Source: Anaerolineae bacterium (GTDB lineage: Bacteria; Chloroflexota; Anaerolineae; Aggregatilineales; Phototrophicaceae). Taken from it: DNA of 6,832 nucleotides. The position numbers and the translations under genes were made by a program. The stretch's first letter is position 1, and each line of letters opens with the position of its first letter. Positions 1 through 5,924 of the stretch are shown here, piece after piece. Where the stretch lies: positions 1 to 6,832 of the forward strand of contig JALONZ010000099.1 of assembly GCA_025454675.1 (NCBI GenBank), read 5' to 3'. The notes under the pieces were generated by a model. It worked only from the letters and a program-made list of their open reading frames with translations, did not search any database and was not told the origin of the DNA.

Positions 1-1697
1 GCTTGGGCAATTTTATAACTTTCGGGATGAATGGCGCTGGCATCCAACGGGTTATCACTCTCGCGGATTCGCAAAAATCCCGCCGATTGTTCAAAGGCTT
101 TGGCACCCAATCCCGCTACTTTTTTCAATGCAACCCGATTCGGAAATTTGCCATTTGCATCCCGATATGCCACGATGTTATCTGCCAATTTATTGCCGAT
201 ACCCGCCACATAACGCAACAACGCAGGGGATGCCGTGTTCACATCCACACCCACCGCGTTCACCACGCGCTCCACGACCATTTCGAGGGCTGATGATAAA
301 TTTTTTTGGTCAACATCATGCTGATATAACCCCACACCAATCGCTTTGGGGTCAATCTTCACCAATTCCGCCAATGGGTCTTGAATCCGTCTGGCAATCG
401 AAACCGCCCCGCGCAATGTGACATCCAATTCGGGCAATTCGGCGCGTGCCAATGGGCTGGCACTATACACACTCGCGCCTGCCTCGCTCACCATCACATA
501 ATGCACATCATCCCGCCCGCGTGTGAGTTCTGCCACCAATTGCTCCGTCTCGCGCGATGCTGTCCCATTGCCGATTGCAATCAGGCTAATCTTGAATTTT
601 TTGATGAGGTCAGCCAGTTTAATGAGCGATTTTTGCCAGTCGCGTTGTGGCTCATGTGGATAAATGGTATCGGTTGCTAACACCTTGCCCGTGCCATCCA
701 CTACCGCGACTTTTGTCCCTGTCCGAAATCCGGGGTCAATCCCTATCACCACCCTATCGGCAATCGGTGGCTGACTGAGCAACCCGCGCAAATTTTGGGC
801 GAATACATCAATGGCATGTGTTTCGGCAATTTCAGTTAGAGTACGGCGCACATCGCGCTCAATGGCAGGCAATAATAGGCGTTTGGCGGCATCCATCTGT
901 GCCAGTTGCAATTGTTCGGCGAGGGGTGAACGATGGTCTAATGGGAAAATATTGTCTATGGGTCGCAACCAATCCCGTTCTTCTAAATTGAGCGATAATC
1001 GCAATACTTTTTCACTCTCACCCCGATTCAGCGCCAAAATTTGATAGGCACGAATATTGGCGACACGCCCTGTAAATTGATAATACGTTTTATAGACCTC
1101 TTTTTCATCTTTGGAATCAGCAATTCTCTCAGAGGTCAATACACCATAACGCAAGGCTTTTTCGCGCACATCACCACGCACTTGGGCGTTATCGCTGATG
1201 GTTTCCGCGACAATATCCCGCGCCCCTGCCCATACATCGGCAAGTGTGGTTAGATTATCATTCAAAAAAGGCGTAGCGAGTGCGTCTAACGATTCTTTCG
1301 TGCGGACTTGCGCCAAAATCATATCCGCAAGGGGTTGCAAACCATTTTCGCGGGCAATGCTGGCACGGGTGCGCCGTTTGGGTTTATAGGGGAGATATAA
1401 ATCTTCCAGCACGGTTAAACTATCTGCCAATTCAATTTGTGCTTGCAATTCAGGTGTGAGCTGACCTTGGTCACGAATCGAATCTAAAATGGTCTGACGG
1501 CGTTTTTCGATAGCCCGCCATTTTTCGGCTTGTTCGGCAATTTTTGCCAATTGGTCTTCATCCAAACTGCCGGTCATTTCTTTGCGGTAGCGTGCGATGA
1601 ATGGGATGGTGTTATCGGAGTCCAATAAATCGAGTGTGGCTTGGATTTGTGTGGGTTTAATGCCCAAAATTTGTGCAATTTTTTCTGATAAAATCAT
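1..1697 (-). CDS. tex: Tex (YhgF) transcription accessory protein, partial: C-terminus beyond the left edge
   Basis: Tex is a conserved cytoplasmic RNA-binding protein that associates with transcription and affects expression of some genes; its exact role varies by species. The reverse strand is open from an ATG at 1695-1697 to the window edge, giving 565 complete codons. Visible parts: the N-terminal helical Tex region (about residues 1-190) with the family motif NTIPFIARYRKEMTGSLDE near residues 29-47; a YqgF/RuvC-like domain starting near residue 316 with VIGIDPGFRTG (Asp321); and tandem helix-hairpin-helix segments (about 488-560) including VAGIGNKLA, VAGLGAKAFEQSAGF and NPLDASAIHPESY. 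Well-studied Tex proteins have about 770-785 residues, so the missing end should be the rest of the core and the S1 RNA-binding domain. The start is fixed by a typical N-terminus (MILSEKIAQILGI). An AGGGA lies only 3 bases upstream (1701-1705), closer than usual. The gene is divergent from rpmH. Family assignment is near certain. Confidence 0.96.
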   Translation of the reverse strand, partial: MILSEKIAQILGIKPTQIQATLDLLDSDNTIPFIARYRKEMTGSLDEDQLAKIAEQAEKWRAIEKRRQTILDSIRDQGQLTPELQAQIELADSLTVLEDLYLPYKPKRRTRASIARENGLQPLADMILAQVRTKESLDALATPFLNDNLTTLADVWAGARDIVAETISDNAQVRGDVREKALRYGVLTSERIADSKDEKEVYKTYYQFTGRVANIRAYQILALNRGESEKVLRLSLNLEERDWLRPIDNIFPLDHRSPLAEQLQLAQMDAAKRLLLPAIERDVRRTLTEIAETHAIDVFAQNLRGLLSQPPIADRVVIGIDPGFRTGTKVAVVDGTGKVLATDTIYPHEPQRDWQKSLIKLADLIKKFKISLIAIGNGTASRETEQLVAELTRGRDDVHYVMVSEAGASVYSASPLARAELPELDVTLRGAVSIARRIQDPLAELVKIDPKAIGVGLYQHDVDQKNLSSALEMVVERVVNAVGVDVNTASPALLRYVAGIGNKLADNIVAYRDANGKFPNRVALKKVAGLGAKAFEQSAGFLRIRESDNPLDASAIHPESYKIAQ

Positions 1698-1735
1698 TGT
1701 TCCCTAGACTAGCCCTTCTCTGTGGGTTATACTCA

Positions 1736-1764
1736 TTAACCTAAACTTTGATGAGGATTATTAT
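1736..1764 (+). promoter_or_regulatory. Candidate sigma70-type promoter for the rpmH operon
   Basis: TTAACC (1736-1741, 4 of 6 matches to the -35 consensus) and TATTAT (1759-1764, 5 of 6 matches to the -10) are separated by the ideal 17 bp. The predicted start near 1771 gives a leader of about 58 bases before rpmH. The -10 shares six of its bases with the candidate tex -10 on the other strand. No other strong plus-strand promoter was seen before the remaining genes of the operon, so this one may drive the whole run to jag. Confidence 0.5.
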
Positions 1765-1789
1765 AGGCTATTCCTCAGTAAAATGTGCA
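1760..1789 (-). promoter_or_regulatory. Candidate sigma70-type promoter for tex
   Basis: On the minus strand a perfect -10 hexamer TATAAT (1760-1765) lies 18 bp downstream of TGCACA (1784-1789), which matches the -35 consensus at 4 of 6 positions. Transcription would start near 1753 and leave a leader of about 55 bases before the tex ATG. This is the best minus-strand pair I found in the 131-bp divergent gap. A second minus-strand TATAAC (1726-1731) has no acceptable -35 partner. Prediction from motif only. Confidence 0.45.
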
Positions 1790-1828
1790 TATTCGTCTAT
1801 TAACGTTACCTAAAGAGGTCAACCTGAA

Positions 1829-2011
1829 ATGTCTACATATAGAACCTATCAACCCAAAATTCGTCGCCGTATGCGCGTGCATGGTTTCCGTCAACGGATG
1901 CAAACCAAAGGTGGGCGCAATACCTTAAAACGTCGTCGTGACACCGGTCGTCATAAATTGACCGTAAATATGAACAACCACGCCAAGAAAATTAATTGGA
2001 ATGCCCACTGA
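1829..2011 (+). CDS. rpmH: Large-subunit ribosomal protein bL34
   Basis: bL34 is a small, very basic protein of the 50S subunit that contacts 23S rRNA. The 60-residue product carries the family signature almost throughout: YRTYQPK (residues 4-10), RMRVHGFRQRM (14-24), TKGGRN (26-31) and LKRRRDTGRHKLTV (33-46). Most bL34 proteins end at or just after the LTV (44-47 residues). This one continues for 14 residues (NMNNHAKKINWNAH) before a TGA. The ATG is chosen because a GAGGT Shine-Dalgarno sequence (1815-1819) sits 9 bases upstream and the N-terminus matches the family. It is the first gene of the run and lies 18 bases before rnpA. Its stop codon directly abuts an inverted repeat that covers the rnpA start. 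Confidence 0.96.
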   Translation: MSTYRTYQPKIRRRMRVHGFRQRMQTKGGRNTLKRRRDTGRHKLTVNMNNHAKKINWNAH

Positions 2012-2042
2012 GTTGGTGCATAATCGCTTGTGATGCACCAAC
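2012..2042 (+). promoter_or_regulatory. 10-bp perfect hairpin over the rnpA start codon
   Basis: GTTGGTGCAT (2012-2021) and ATGCACCAAC (2033-2042) are perfect reverse complements separated by an 11-base loop. The 5' arm begins at the base right after the rpmH TGA. The 3' arm begins with the rnpA ATG (2033-2035), and the alternative GTG start (2030-2032) is the last codon-sized piece of the loop. I see no Shine-Dalgarno sequence at normal distance from either start. The layout suggests that a ribosome finishing rpmH opens the stem and allows rnpA to be initiated. No T-run follows, so it does not look like a terminator. The structure is seen directly; its function is inferred. Confidence 0.6.
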
Positions 2043-2377
2043 ACCTCCGCTTACGTCACCCAGACGATTTTTTGCGCCTCAAAACGCAAGGACAAGTTGT
2101 GCATCACCCCTTTTTTACAATCAGTTATCTGGTGAATGACCAAGCGCATAATCGCTATGGGGTCATCACCAGCAAACGATTAGGCAAAGCGGTGAAGCGC
2201 AATCGAATGCGCCGTCAAATTCGTGAAGCATTACGATTGCTCCACCCCCGTCTAAAAGTCGGCTTTGATGTGGTGGTGATTGCCAAACAAGGCATAATTG
2301 GGCAACCATTTTCAAGCATCCAAGAGGCGCTCCGCCAAAAATTGAATCGTGTTGGATTAGTGTCACAGTTGGAATAA
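2030..2377 (+). CDS. rnpA: Ribonuclease P protein component
   Basis: RnpA is the protein cofactor of the RNase P ribozyme, which removes 5' leaders from precursor tRNAs. The product (115 residues from GTG 2030, 114 from ATG 2033) has the usual length of about 110-120. It shows the N-terminal LRLRHPDDF (residues 6-14), the RNR-box helix GKAVKRNRMRRQIREALR (52-69) that binds the RNA, and the C-terminal strand FDVVVIAK (79-86). Start choice is uncertain between two adjacent codons: GTG at 2030 and ATG at 2033 both give a plausible N-terminus, and neither has a clear ribosome binding site. The start lies in a hairpin that abuts the rpmH stop, so translation is probably coupled to rpmH. The rpmH-rnpA pairing is almost universal in bacteria. 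The gene ends 2 bases before yidD. Confidence 0.96.
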   Translation: MMHQHLRLRHPDDFLRLKTQGQVVHHPFFTISYLVNDQAHNRYGVITSKRLGKAVKRNRMRRQIREALRLLHPRLKVGFDVVVIAKQGIIGQPFSSIQEALRQKLNRVGLVSQLE

Positions 2378-2379
2378 TT

Positions 2380-2604
2380 ATGAAGTGGTTAGCATTAGGT
2401 CTTATTCGGTTGTATCAAAAGACACTCTCGCGCATACTACCCCCATCGTGTCGTTTTTATCCTTCATGCTCACAATACACATACGAAGCCATTCAAATCT
2501 ATGGATTTTTTCGGGGTGGTTGGATGGGCTTACGGCGCATCACGCGATGTAACCCGTTTAATCCGGGTGGTTTAGACCCTGTTCCTCCCAAGAAAGAGAG
2601 TTGA
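2380..2604 (+). CDS. yidD: YidD membrane protein insertion efficiency factor
   Basis: YidD is a small membrane-associated protein that assists YidC-dependent insertion of membrane proteins. The 74-residue product has the normal length. It shows an N-terminal hydrophobic/amphipathic segment (LALGLIRLYQKTLS, residues 4-17), the family core PPSCRFYPSCSQYTYEAI (21-38) with two conserved cysteines, a third cysteine in RITRCNPFNPGG (53-64), and the terminal LDPVPPK (65-71). The ATG lies 2 bases after the rnpA stop, with only a weak GGA (2371-2373) upstream, so it is probably translated by coupling. Its place between rnpA and the YidC region is the common one. The next gene starts 4 bases later. Confidence 0.96.
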   Translation: MKWLALGLIRLYQKTLSRILPPSCRFYPSCSQYTYEAIQIYGFFRGGWMGLRRITRCNPFNPGGLDPVPPKKES

Positions 2605-2608
2605 TTAC

Positions 2609-3865
2609 TTGAATACCTCAAAACCCTCTGCGCGATTGAGCTTGTTGTTCCTCGCGCTTCTAATTTTATTTATTGGCGTTGGATGCGTTCCCACACGTTT
2701 AGGCACGGGTTGGGCATCATTGCGCCTTGTAGATAACAATATCCTTGTCACCTATAATGACCGCATCCTCCTCGTTGATTCGGGGACAGGTCGCCCTGTG
2801 CAATTAACCGACAACGATGGTCGCGTGCGAACCAATCAAGACGGCACACCCTTACGCTGGGAATTATTGGGGCAACCCACACAATCACAATTTTTTGCAT
2901 CCCCTGTGCAAATGACCGATTCAAATGAAGTGGCGTTGGTTGTAGATTATCAAGGCAAAATTTTCAATGCCAATCTAAAACAAGCCTGCTTTTCGACAGC
3001 CAGTGGTAGTTGTGTTGATAATGCGCCTTTTGTGACCATTCAAGGTAAAATTTATACCGATGTGGTGACAGATGATGAGCGCCTGTATTTACCCCTCAGC
3101 GAGCATGATGTTTTGGCACTCGATAAAACCTCTCTCACTGAAGACTGGCGTTTTATCACACGCCGCGGCGTGTGGTCTGCCCCATTATTGATTGGGGAAA
3201 ATATTTATTTCGCCGAAATGGGTCATGAATTTTATGCCCTGAATGCCGAAAACGGCACCAAACTGTGGCAAGTTGATTTAGGTGGCGCGGTGGCGGCATC
3301 CCCTGTATTTTATGATGGCACACCTGCAACGGATTATGCCGATGATGTCCCCGCCCCCACCGATATGAACTATAATTTAGAAAATGGTCGGTTTTATGTC
3401 GGCACATTCAATCGTAGCATCGTGCAAATCAGCATGGATGGGGCAATCGAAACGGTATTCACGACCAATGATTGGGTCTGGAGTACGCCTAAAGTGGTAG
3501 ATGGGGTGTTATATACCGCCGATTTAAGCGGAACAGTCTATGCGCTGGATACCACCAACAACCTCAGCCTCATTTGGAAACAAGATACCCAAACCACAGG
3601 CATCCGCGCCCGTCCAATGGTGACACAAGACTCGGTGATTGTGGTCTCGCAAAATGGCATCGTGTTGTGGCTCAATCGGGCAGATGGTAGCGTCACATTA
3701 CGCCAAGAAATCAACGAAGAAACCTTGTCGGATATGTTGTATGTACCACCAACCGAAAGCCGTCCCGAAGGTTTGGTCGTCATCAGCACCATCAATCCCA
3801 ACCGACTGCTATTCGCCTTCACTGTACAAGGTCAACAAGTGTGGTTATATCCACCCGCCTCATAA
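2609..3865 (+). CDS. Predicted lipoprotein with PQQ-like beta-propeller, placed between yidD and yidC
   Basis: The 418-residue product starts with a signal peptide: K5 and R9, a hydrophobic core LSLLFLALLILFIGVG (10-25), then Cys26 as probable lipidation site. The lipobox (GVGC) is imperfect at -3, so a cleaved or anchored signal remains possible. The rest looks like a PQQ/quinoprotein-type propeller: repeated strand motifs SPV, WSAP, ASPV, WSTP and RARP (about 98, 189, 230, 291, 334) open units that end in blade motifs such as FYALNAENGTKLW (208-220) and VYALDTTNNLSLIWK (310-324). No catalytic residues of a quinoprotein enzyme are evident, so a BamB-like scaffold is more likely than a dehydrogenase. 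Cys127 and Cys135 could form a disulfide outside the cell. The TTG start (2609) is chosen because GAGAG (2596-2600) is 8 bases upstream and it includes the charged n-region. Close packing with yidD and yidC suggests work in membrane protein insertion (inference). Confidence 0.85.
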   Translation: MNTSKPSARLSLLFLALLILFIGVGCVPTRLGTGWASLRLVDNNILVTYNDRILLVDSGTGRPVQLTDNDGRVRTNQDGTPLRWELLGQPTQSQFFASPVQMTDSNEVALVVDYQGKIFNANLKQACFSTASGSCVDNAPFVTIQGKIYTDVVTDDERLYLPLSEHDVLALDKTSLTEDWRFITRRGVWSAPLLIGENIYFAEMGHEFYALNAENGTKLWQVDLGGAVAASPVFYDGTPATDYADDVPAPTDMNYNLENGRFYVGTFNRSIVQISMDGAIETVFTTNDWVWSTPKVVDGVLYTADLSGTVYALDTTNNLSLIWKQDTQTTGIRARPMVTQDSVIVVSQNGIVLWLNRADGSVTLRQEINEETLSDMLYVPPTESRPEGLVVISTINPNRLLFAFTVQGQQVWLYPPAS

Positions 3866-3874
3866 CCCATAGGT

Positions 3875-3879
3875 AGGAG
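3875..3879 (+). promoter_or_regulatory. yidC Shine-Dalgarno sequence with long spacer
   Basis: AGGAG, within AGGTAGGAGA, lies 12 bases before the yidC ATG at 3892, longer than the usual 5-9. There is no closer purine-rich match and no in-frame alternative start in between, so the ATG stands. The jag site downstream is also unusually distant. Confidence 0.6.
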
Positions 3880-3891
3880 AACTTTACTGGT

Positions 3892-4827
3892 ATGTTCGAT
3901 TTAATCCTCAATCCCTTTATCACCATGATGGCGCTATTTTATAGCGTCTTTTCGCAAAATATCGTGTTGGCGATTGCCGTCTTTACGATTCTGATTCGTC
4001 TTGCAACCTCGCCGTTGCTCTTGCAACAACATCGCTCCACCGCCAAAATGCAAGAACTTCAGCCAAAGATGAAAAAGTTGCAAGAGAAATACAAAAATGA
4101 CCGCGAAAAATTGGCACAAGCCCAAATGGAAATGTATCGTGAAGCAGGCGTTAATCCGTTAGGCGGATGTTTACCCTTGCTGGTGCAATTACCCATCTTC
4201 TTGGCGATGTACCAAACCATCATTCATGCCCTCGCCAATACCCCCTATCAATTGATAGACCTGTCTGGTCGGATTTTATTCCCCGGATTTGATAACATTG
4301 TCCCCTTACAAAATACATGGGCGGGCATGGATTTGACCTTGCCACCCACCATTAACCCCACCTACGCATTAATTTTGCCCGTGTTGGTGATGGTCACACA
4401 ATGGGTATCGTATAAGGTGACTGTGCCAGAAATTCCCCCGAATGAAGACGGCACACCCAATCAAATGGCACAAACCACTAAGACAATGGCGAATGTGATG
4501 ATGGTCATGTTCGGGTTTTTCTCCTTATCATTCTCGGTGGGTATTTCAATTTACTTTGTCGTGAGCAATATCACCGGTATGGTGCAATATACCTTGCTTG
4601 GCAAAGCCGATTGGGGCAAACTGGTCGGCAAATCCAAAGTGAAGCCCGTCCCAACCAGTGCCAAAACTGTTGATGGCAATAAAATTGGGTCATCCAGCAC
4701 AGTAAAACCCGCATCTGCCAGAGCAGGGACAACTGCCGAAGCACGCCAAAACCCCATGAGTGGGGCAATTAGCAAAACGGAAAAACGCAAAAATAACAAG
4801 ATGCGTCCCCGTAGCCAAACCAATTAA
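3892..4827 (+). CDS. yidC: YidC/Oxa1-family membrane protein insertase, P1-less type
   Basis: YidC inserts and folds membrane proteins, alone or with SecYEG. The 311-residue product has the five-helix core and no large extracytoplasmic P1 domain, as in monoderm bacteria. In order: an amphipathic N-terminal segment (1-21, no signal peptide or lipobox); TM1 (about 22-44) with the conserved Arg36 of the hydrophilic groove; a charged cytoplasmic helical hairpin (45-86); TM2 (about 90-112) with GVNPLGGCLPLLVQLPIF; an outer loop (113-156); TM3 (157-177); TM4 (about 199-215); TM5 (216-237) with ISIYFVVSNITGMVQ; and a long basic C-terminal tail (238-311) rich in Lys, Arg, Ser and Thr, ending KTEKRKNNKMRPRSQTN. 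Such basic tails help bind ribosomes in other YidC proteins. It follows the propeller lipoprotein by 26 bases and precedes jag by 34. Confidence 0.97.
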   Translation: MFDLILNPFITMMALFYSVFSQNIVLAIAVFTILIRLATSPLLLQQHRSTAKMQELQPKMKKLQEKYKNDREKLAQAQMEMYREAGVNPLGGCLPLLVQLPIFLAMYQTIIHALANTPYQLIDLSGRILFPGFDNIVPLQNTWAGMDLTLPPTINPTYALILPVLVMVTQWVSYKVTVPEIPPNEDGTPNQMAQTTKTMANVMMVMFGFFSLSFSVGISIYFVVSNITGMVQYTLLGKADWGKLVGKSKVKPVPTSAKTVDGNKIGSSSTVKPASARAGTTAEARQNPMSGAISKTEKRKNNKMRPRSQTN

Positions 4828-4841
4828 CCTAGCTTGTTCAT

Positions 4842-4847
4842 AGAGGA
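4842..4847 (+). promoter_or_regulatory. jag Shine-Dalgarno-like sequence with long spacer
   Basis: AGAGGA is the only purine-rich ribosome-binding candidate before the jag ATG (4862), with a 14-base gap. The ATG is kept because the Jag-N domain begins directly after it and no better in-frame start exists nearby. The long gap may mean weak initiation or a leader structure. Confidence 0.4.
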
Positions 4848-4861
4848 TAGTTAAAAACACC

Positions 4862-5743
4862 ATGAACCCCAATGAACCGCTTGAATTCACGGGCGAGACC
4901 GTAGATGCGGCTGTGACCGCTGGTCTCGCTAAACTTGGATTACAACATAGCGACTTGTTGACTGTCGAAATTTTAGAAGAACCCGCTCGTGGGATTTTTG
5001 GCATTGGGGCGCGTCCAGCCAAAGTACGGCTCATTTTGCGTCCGCAAATGCCACCACCGCCACAACCCACTCCACCACCACCCCAAAAACCCAAACCCGA
5101 AAATAAGGTGCAGGCACGTCCACCCAAACCAGCCAACGCGCCCAAGCCATCACCAAAAGGCGGTCAAAAACCCATCCAAAATCAAAAGAAGGGTCAAGAT
5201 TTTGATTTTGAAGATGATGATGAATTCATCATCGCCGAAGAAGGCAATTACGAAGCCGATACACCGGGTGAAGATGGCGAAGTGGGCAAAGAAGTGTTAA
5301 GCGAATTGCTCCGTTTGATGGGTATTGAACATCACATCACGGTCAAACGCGCCCAAGCTAACCGCGAAGGCGAAAACCCGCCGTATTTGTTGGATATTAC
5401 CGGTCCCGATATGAGCCTGCTCATCGGACGGCGGGGCGAAACACTCAGCTCATTACAATATGTAACGCGCCTCATCACCAGCCGAAAATTGCAACGGCGT
5501 GCGAATATTATCGTGGATGCGGGCGCATATAAATCGAAACGGTCAGAACGCTTACAACAATTGGCGATTCGTATGGCAGACCAAGCTGTCGAGACCCAAC
5601 GCACCGTCCAACTTGAACCGATGCCCGCAAATGAACGACGCATCATCCACATGACGCTCCGCAGTCGCCCCGATGTGGAAACACGCAGTCATGGCGAAGG
5701 CGAAGCCCGCAAGGTGACGATTGTCCCCGTTTTGAATAAATAA
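4862..5743 (+). CDS. jag: Jag/KhpB (SpoIIIJ-associated) RNA-binding protein
   Basis: Jag (KhpB/EloR in cocci) is a cytoplasmic RNA-binding protein that partners KhpA in some species and is typically encoded beside yidC/spoIIIJ. The 293-residue product has the full three-part layout. A Jag-N domain (about 6-60) carries the motif ARGIFGIGARPAKV (42-55). A disordered linker (62-143) is first proline- and lysine-rich, with runs of four Pro at 64-67 and 71-74, then strongly acidic (FDFEDDDEF, 114-122). A KH domain (about 144-220) has the RNA-binding GxxG loop G189-R-R-G192 and the following SLQYVTRLI. The C-terminal R3H domain (about 225-293) carries the Arg259-x3-His263 motif in NERRIIHMTL. The linker is longer than in Jag proteins of about 200 residues. 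It is the last gene of the run; no mnmE follows, as it would in many genomes, and a palindrome starts at the base after its stop. Confidence 0.96.
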   Translation: MNPNEPLEFTGETVDAAVTAGLAKLGLQHSDLLTVEILEEPARGIFGIGARPAKVRLILRPQMPPPPQPTPPPPQKPKPENKVQARPPKPANAPKPSPKGGQKPIQNQKKGQDFDFEDDDEFIIAEEGNYEADTPGEDGEVGKEVLSELLRLMGIEHHITVKRAQANREGENPPYLLDITGPDMSLLIGRRGETLSSLQYVTRLITSRKLQRRANIIVDAGAYKSKRSERLQQLAIRMADQAVETQRTVQLEPMPANERRIIHMTLRSRPDVETRSHGEGEARKVTIVPVLNK

Positions 5744-5778
5744 CTGTAGGGGCTTGCTATGGCAAGCCCCATATACAG
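5744..5778 (+). terminator. Strong palindrome after jag; terminator or intergenic repeat
   Basis: GGGGCTTGC (5749-5757) and GCAAGCCCC (5762-5770) form a perfect 9-bp stem with loop TATG. After a 3-base bulge (5771-5773), CTGTA (5744-5748) and TACAG (5774-5778) extend it by 5 bp. It begins right after the jag TAA, as expected of an operon terminator. No T-run follows directly; the nearest is TTTTT at 5799-5803. It is therefore not a textbook intrinsic terminator and may be a dispersed intergenic palindrome that serves as an RNA 3'-end block. Confidence 0.6.
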
Positions 5779-5804
5779 CAACTTAACAACAAAATTGCTT
5801 TTTG

Positions 5805-5905
5805 ACCTCCCCCCCTCTGCCCCCTCTCCAAATTGGGGAGAAAACCGTTTTATAGGTGGGTCTAAATCCCCTCTCCGTTTGGGAGAGGGAATTTAGGGGT
5901 GAGGT
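5805..5905. repeat. Inverted pair of C-rich CCCTCTCC-type repeat units
   Basis: A plus-strand unit (about 5805-5840) and a minus-strand unit (about 5868-5905) share the pattern ACCTC-n-CCCC, 6 or 7 variable bases, CCCTCTCC, an AAA-containing spacer, then G-rich GAG. They face each other around a short AT-richer centre (5841-5867). Units of this look are, as I recall, widely dispersed between genes in many Chloroflexota and some other genomes; I could not check copy number here. The pair fills the gap between the convergent genes jag and merR. Confidence 0.6.
5862..5896. terminator. 14-bp hairpin between the convergent jag and merR genes
   Basis: CTAAAT (5862-5867) pairs with ATTTAG (5891-5896), and CCCTCTCC (5869-5876) pairs with GGAGAGGG (5882-5889). 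The two blocks are separated by one C/A mismatch (5868/5890), and the loop has 5 bases. On the plus strand a T-rich TTGTTTTCTT (5905-5914) follows after 8 bases; on the minus strand nothing T-rich follows. It lies within the right-hand C-rich repeat unit and could stop transcripts from either side. Confidence 0.5.
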
Positions 5906-5924
5906 TGTTTTCTTAAGCATGATT

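Noticed and set aside
381..680. A 99-codon plus-strand frame inside tex.
   Set aside because: The opposite strand is an uninterrupted, highly conserved Tex coding region; this frame has a composition expected of a shadow.
1725..1741. A small inverted repeat GGTTA/TAACC between tex and rpmH, considered as an operator.
   Set aside because: Only 5 bp with a 7-base loop; too short to support, and its right arm overlaps the rpmH -35 candidate.
2609..3865. Reading the propeller gene as a PQQ-dependent dehydrogenase.
   Set aside because: It is shorter than such enzymes and I see no adjacent-cysteine pair or other cofactor-site motif; the propeller repeats alone do not imply catalysis.
4690..5145. 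A 151-codon reading frame on the minus strand opposite the end of yidC and the start of jag, Gly- and Cys-rich.
   Set aside because: It is the antisense shadow of Pro- and Thr-rich codons in two clearly real genes, with no family resemblance and no ribosome binding site.
5216..5233. An 18-bp perfect palindrome in the jag linker, centred on GAATTC.
   Set aside because: It has no loop and is explained by the codons for an Asp-Asp-Glu-Phe-Ile-Ile stretch (GAT repeats followed by ATC repeats); a chance product of coding.
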